Part shown: piece after piece, positions 62,842 to 64,000 of the stretch | How the letters are laid out: each line of letters opens with the position of its first letter | Position numbering within the stretch: the stretch's first letter is position 1 | Source of the DNA: GCA-003244245 sp963823755 | GTDB lineage: Bacteria; Actinomycetota; Actinomycetes; Mycobacteriales; Pseudonocardiaceae | Reading direction: 5' to 3' | NCBI GenBank assembly: GCA_963823755.1 | Contig: CAWGMP010000008.1 | Coordinates: 62,001 to 126,000 of the forward strand | Length of the DNA stretch: 64,000 nucleotides | Program-made: the position numbers and the translations under genes | Notes under the pieces: generated by a model | What the model saw: the letters and a program-made list of their open reading frames with translations, nothing else | What the model was told of the DNA's origin: nothing | Databases searched by the model: none

Positions 62842-63051
62842 TCAGTCGACCGTTCCGACGGGGTGTGCCCGTTCGTAGACGATAACGTGTCGATCGCCAG
62901 GGATGACCAAGTACTCAACGCGAACGACTCGCTCGTCTTGGGTGTACCCGGTGCAGTAGTGCACCGCGACCGGCGTGCCCGTGCTCAGTTTCAGGCGCCG
63001 GGTCTCATCAGGGGTGGGCATCCGTATGTAGATCTCGTCTACTGCCTGCAC
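62842..63051 (-). pseudogene. GntR-family regulator remnant (UTRA end)
   Basis: IRMPTPDETRRLKLSTGTPV, RVEYLVIPGDRHVIVYE is the C-terminal end of a UTRA effector domain. The HTH and first half are missing, and the sequence ends 41 bp from the 157-bp repeat. The regulator of the GNAT gene is therefore lost. Confidence 0.7.
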
Positions 63052-63091
63052 TTCGGAGCCGATTAACTCAGTGTTTCCGCTGCTCAGGGTG

Positions 63092-63248
63092 GTGGTCAGG
63101 GGTGGGGTTGGACCGTCGACCTTCCGATTTTCAGTTCAAAGTCCACCTGATAGGAGTAGCGCTACCTGGCATTTTGCTTGCTGTAGTTATGTCGTAGAGG
63201 CGCCAGAAGCACTCAGAGCACTGGAGTTATTGGACAGTCCGTTGGACA
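63092..63248. repeat. 157-bp direct repeat, copy 2
   Basis: Same orientation and length as 57545-57701, about 15 mismatches. It joins the IS3 left end at its 3' boundary (TTGGACA). Confidence 0.75.
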
Positions 63249-63336
63249 CCGCCCCCGGGGTATCCCTCTCTGTCAGGATCTGGTGAGACAGCTTGGTGCC
63301 AGCGGTTCACAGCAGGGGGCGTGATCGGAGATCCTG

Positions 63337-63819
63337 GTGTTTGTGTCAACGGAGGAGCGTGGCGGTGCGACCGGCGGTGGTGGTGGAGGAGTTGAGCCGC
63401 CGGTGGTGTCGGGGCCGCGGTCGGCGGAGGGACCGTCGCCGCGTCCATCGCGTCGCTCGTTTAGTCCGGAGTACAAGCTGGCGATTGTCACGGAGTATGA
63501 GAATGCGCCGAATGGGGAGAAGGGCGCGATCCTACGCCGGGAGGGTTTGTATTCGTCGCATGTGATTGAGTGGACCCGTGCCCGTGACGCGGGGGCACTG
63601 GAAGGGGTGGCCGATTCCCGGCGGTCGGAGAAACGACCGAAAAGGTCGGCGGAGGCCGCCGAGCTGGAACGGCTCCGAGCTCGGAACGCGAAACTCGAAG
63701 CAGAGTTAAAGAACACCCGGACCGCGTTGGACATCATGGGAAAAGCACACGCGCTGGTGGAGCAGCTGTCCGAGAGCGCGGACGACCAACAACCACCGAC
63801 GCCGCCGAAGACATCCTGA
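63337..63819 (+). CDS. IS3-family transposase OrfA
   Basis: 160 residues. SPEYKLAIVTEYENA, GAILRREGLYSSHVIEWTRARD is the HTH. A leucine-zipper-like helix (AELERLRARNAKLEAELK) follows, then RTALDIMGKAHAL. The Gly-rich first 30 residues are unusual. OrfB lies in another frame, so a programmed frameshift probably makes the fusion transposase. Confidence 0.85.
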   Translation: MFVSTEERGGATGGGGGGVEPPVVSGPRSAEGPSPRPSRRSFSPEYKLAIVTEYENAPNGEKGAILRREGLYSSHVIEWTRARDAGALEGVADSRRSEKRPKRSAEAAELERLRARNAKLEAELKNTRTALDIMGKAHALVEQLSESADDQQPPTPPKTS

Positions 63820-64000
63820 ACACCGCGTTCACCGAGCTGCGGGCCGCGGAGGTGTCGATTGTCGTGGCGTGCGCGTTGACCGGACGGTCCCGGGCCACCC
63901 ACGACCGGCGGGCTGACCCGCGCGGGGCGGCAGCGCTGGGACCGGTACACGGACCCTGGCTGCCACGGGGGCTGCCGCCCTCGACGATCACCGACGACGA
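63800..64000 (+). CDS. IS3-family transposase OrfB, partial
   Basis: The frame from about 63800 reads AEDILNTAFTELRAAEVSIV and then VACALTGRSRATHDRRAD, the N-terminus of OrfB before the integrase core. It runs off the window end. No clear start; the frameshift from OrfA is expected. Confidence 0.7.

Larger units (their letters stand above)
63243..64000 (+). mobile_element. IS3-family element, continues past the window
   Basis: The left end begins near 63243 (TGGACACCGCCCCC) at the edge of the direct repeat. OrfA and the start of OrfB follow. The right end is outside the window. Confidence 0.7.

Noticed and set aside
62241..62918. Longer GNAT start at 62918
   Set aside because: The added lead runs into the GntR remnant and is not conserved-looking; ATG 62837 gives the usual GNAT start.
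1..64000. CRISPR array or cas genes
   Set aside because: No series of evenly spaced short repeats and no Cas-like protein was seen.

Overview
The window is high-GC actinobacterial DNA. The best guess is a member of the Pseudonocardiaceae or a close relative. This rests on a cell-wall kinase locus (fhaA, fhaB, pstP, rodA, pbpA, pknB; then trpG, a class E sortase, crgA, rhomboid, ppiA), a DivIVA/Wag31 paralogue, an IniB-like protein and GTG/TTG starts. The genus cannot be fixed from sequence alone.

Layout. 1-5.3 kb is a flank of decayed or laterally acquired genes: an alpha/beta hydrolase, a truncated VOC protein, a multiply frameshifted hydrolase, a P-loop nucleoside kinase, and a low-GC FMN-type oxidoreductase lying between two copies of a 58-bp repeat. 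A tRNA-Leu(CAG) precedes the cell-division/cell-wall signalling operon (5.5-13.4 kb), whose genes mostly overlap by 1-4 bases. No pknA lies between pbpA and pknB. From 13.4 to 20.2 kb come trpG, sortase E with a small membrane partner, crgA, rhomboid, cyclophilin, a DUF2020-like lipoprotein, and a large secreted His/Asp-rich protein. That protein ends in an LAQTG sorting signal and is a plausible client of the nearby sortase.

From 20.2 to 52.9 kb is mixed chromosomal content. It holds a TetR regulator with an AurF-like diiron oxygenase and a palindromic operator, a copper-handling cluster (CopC-CopD fusion, YcnI, DUF5134), GNAT, P450, DedA and small hydrophobic stress-type proteins. It continues with AI-2E, CsbD, an IniB-like repeat protein, a split LigD (polymerase/phosphoesterase and ligase, no Ku in view), a DivIVA paralogue in an operon with an unknown protein, and a STAS protein. 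An APC permease, an orphan ABC ATPase, a secreted HNH-like lipoprotein, an SDR, a flavin monooxygenase beside a broken glycosyltransferase, VOC, CsbD and DUF3072 genes follow, then a TetR/ABC1-kinase/P450 group and two toxin-antitoxin pairs.

From 53 kb to the end is a mobile-element graveyard. It contains a frameshifted integrase interrupted by an IS1634-like element with clear terminal inverted repeats, a PPDK/pyrophosphohydrolase chimera, IS6 and IS110 remnants and a Fic protein with a perfect palindrome over its start. There are also a HEAT-repeat remnant, an XRE regulator with a nonsense codon and a frameshift, a GntR remnant with GNAT, and an IS3 element running off the window. Two 157-bp direct repeats carrying a degenerate tRNA-Phe-like 3' half bracket about 5.4 kb of this region.
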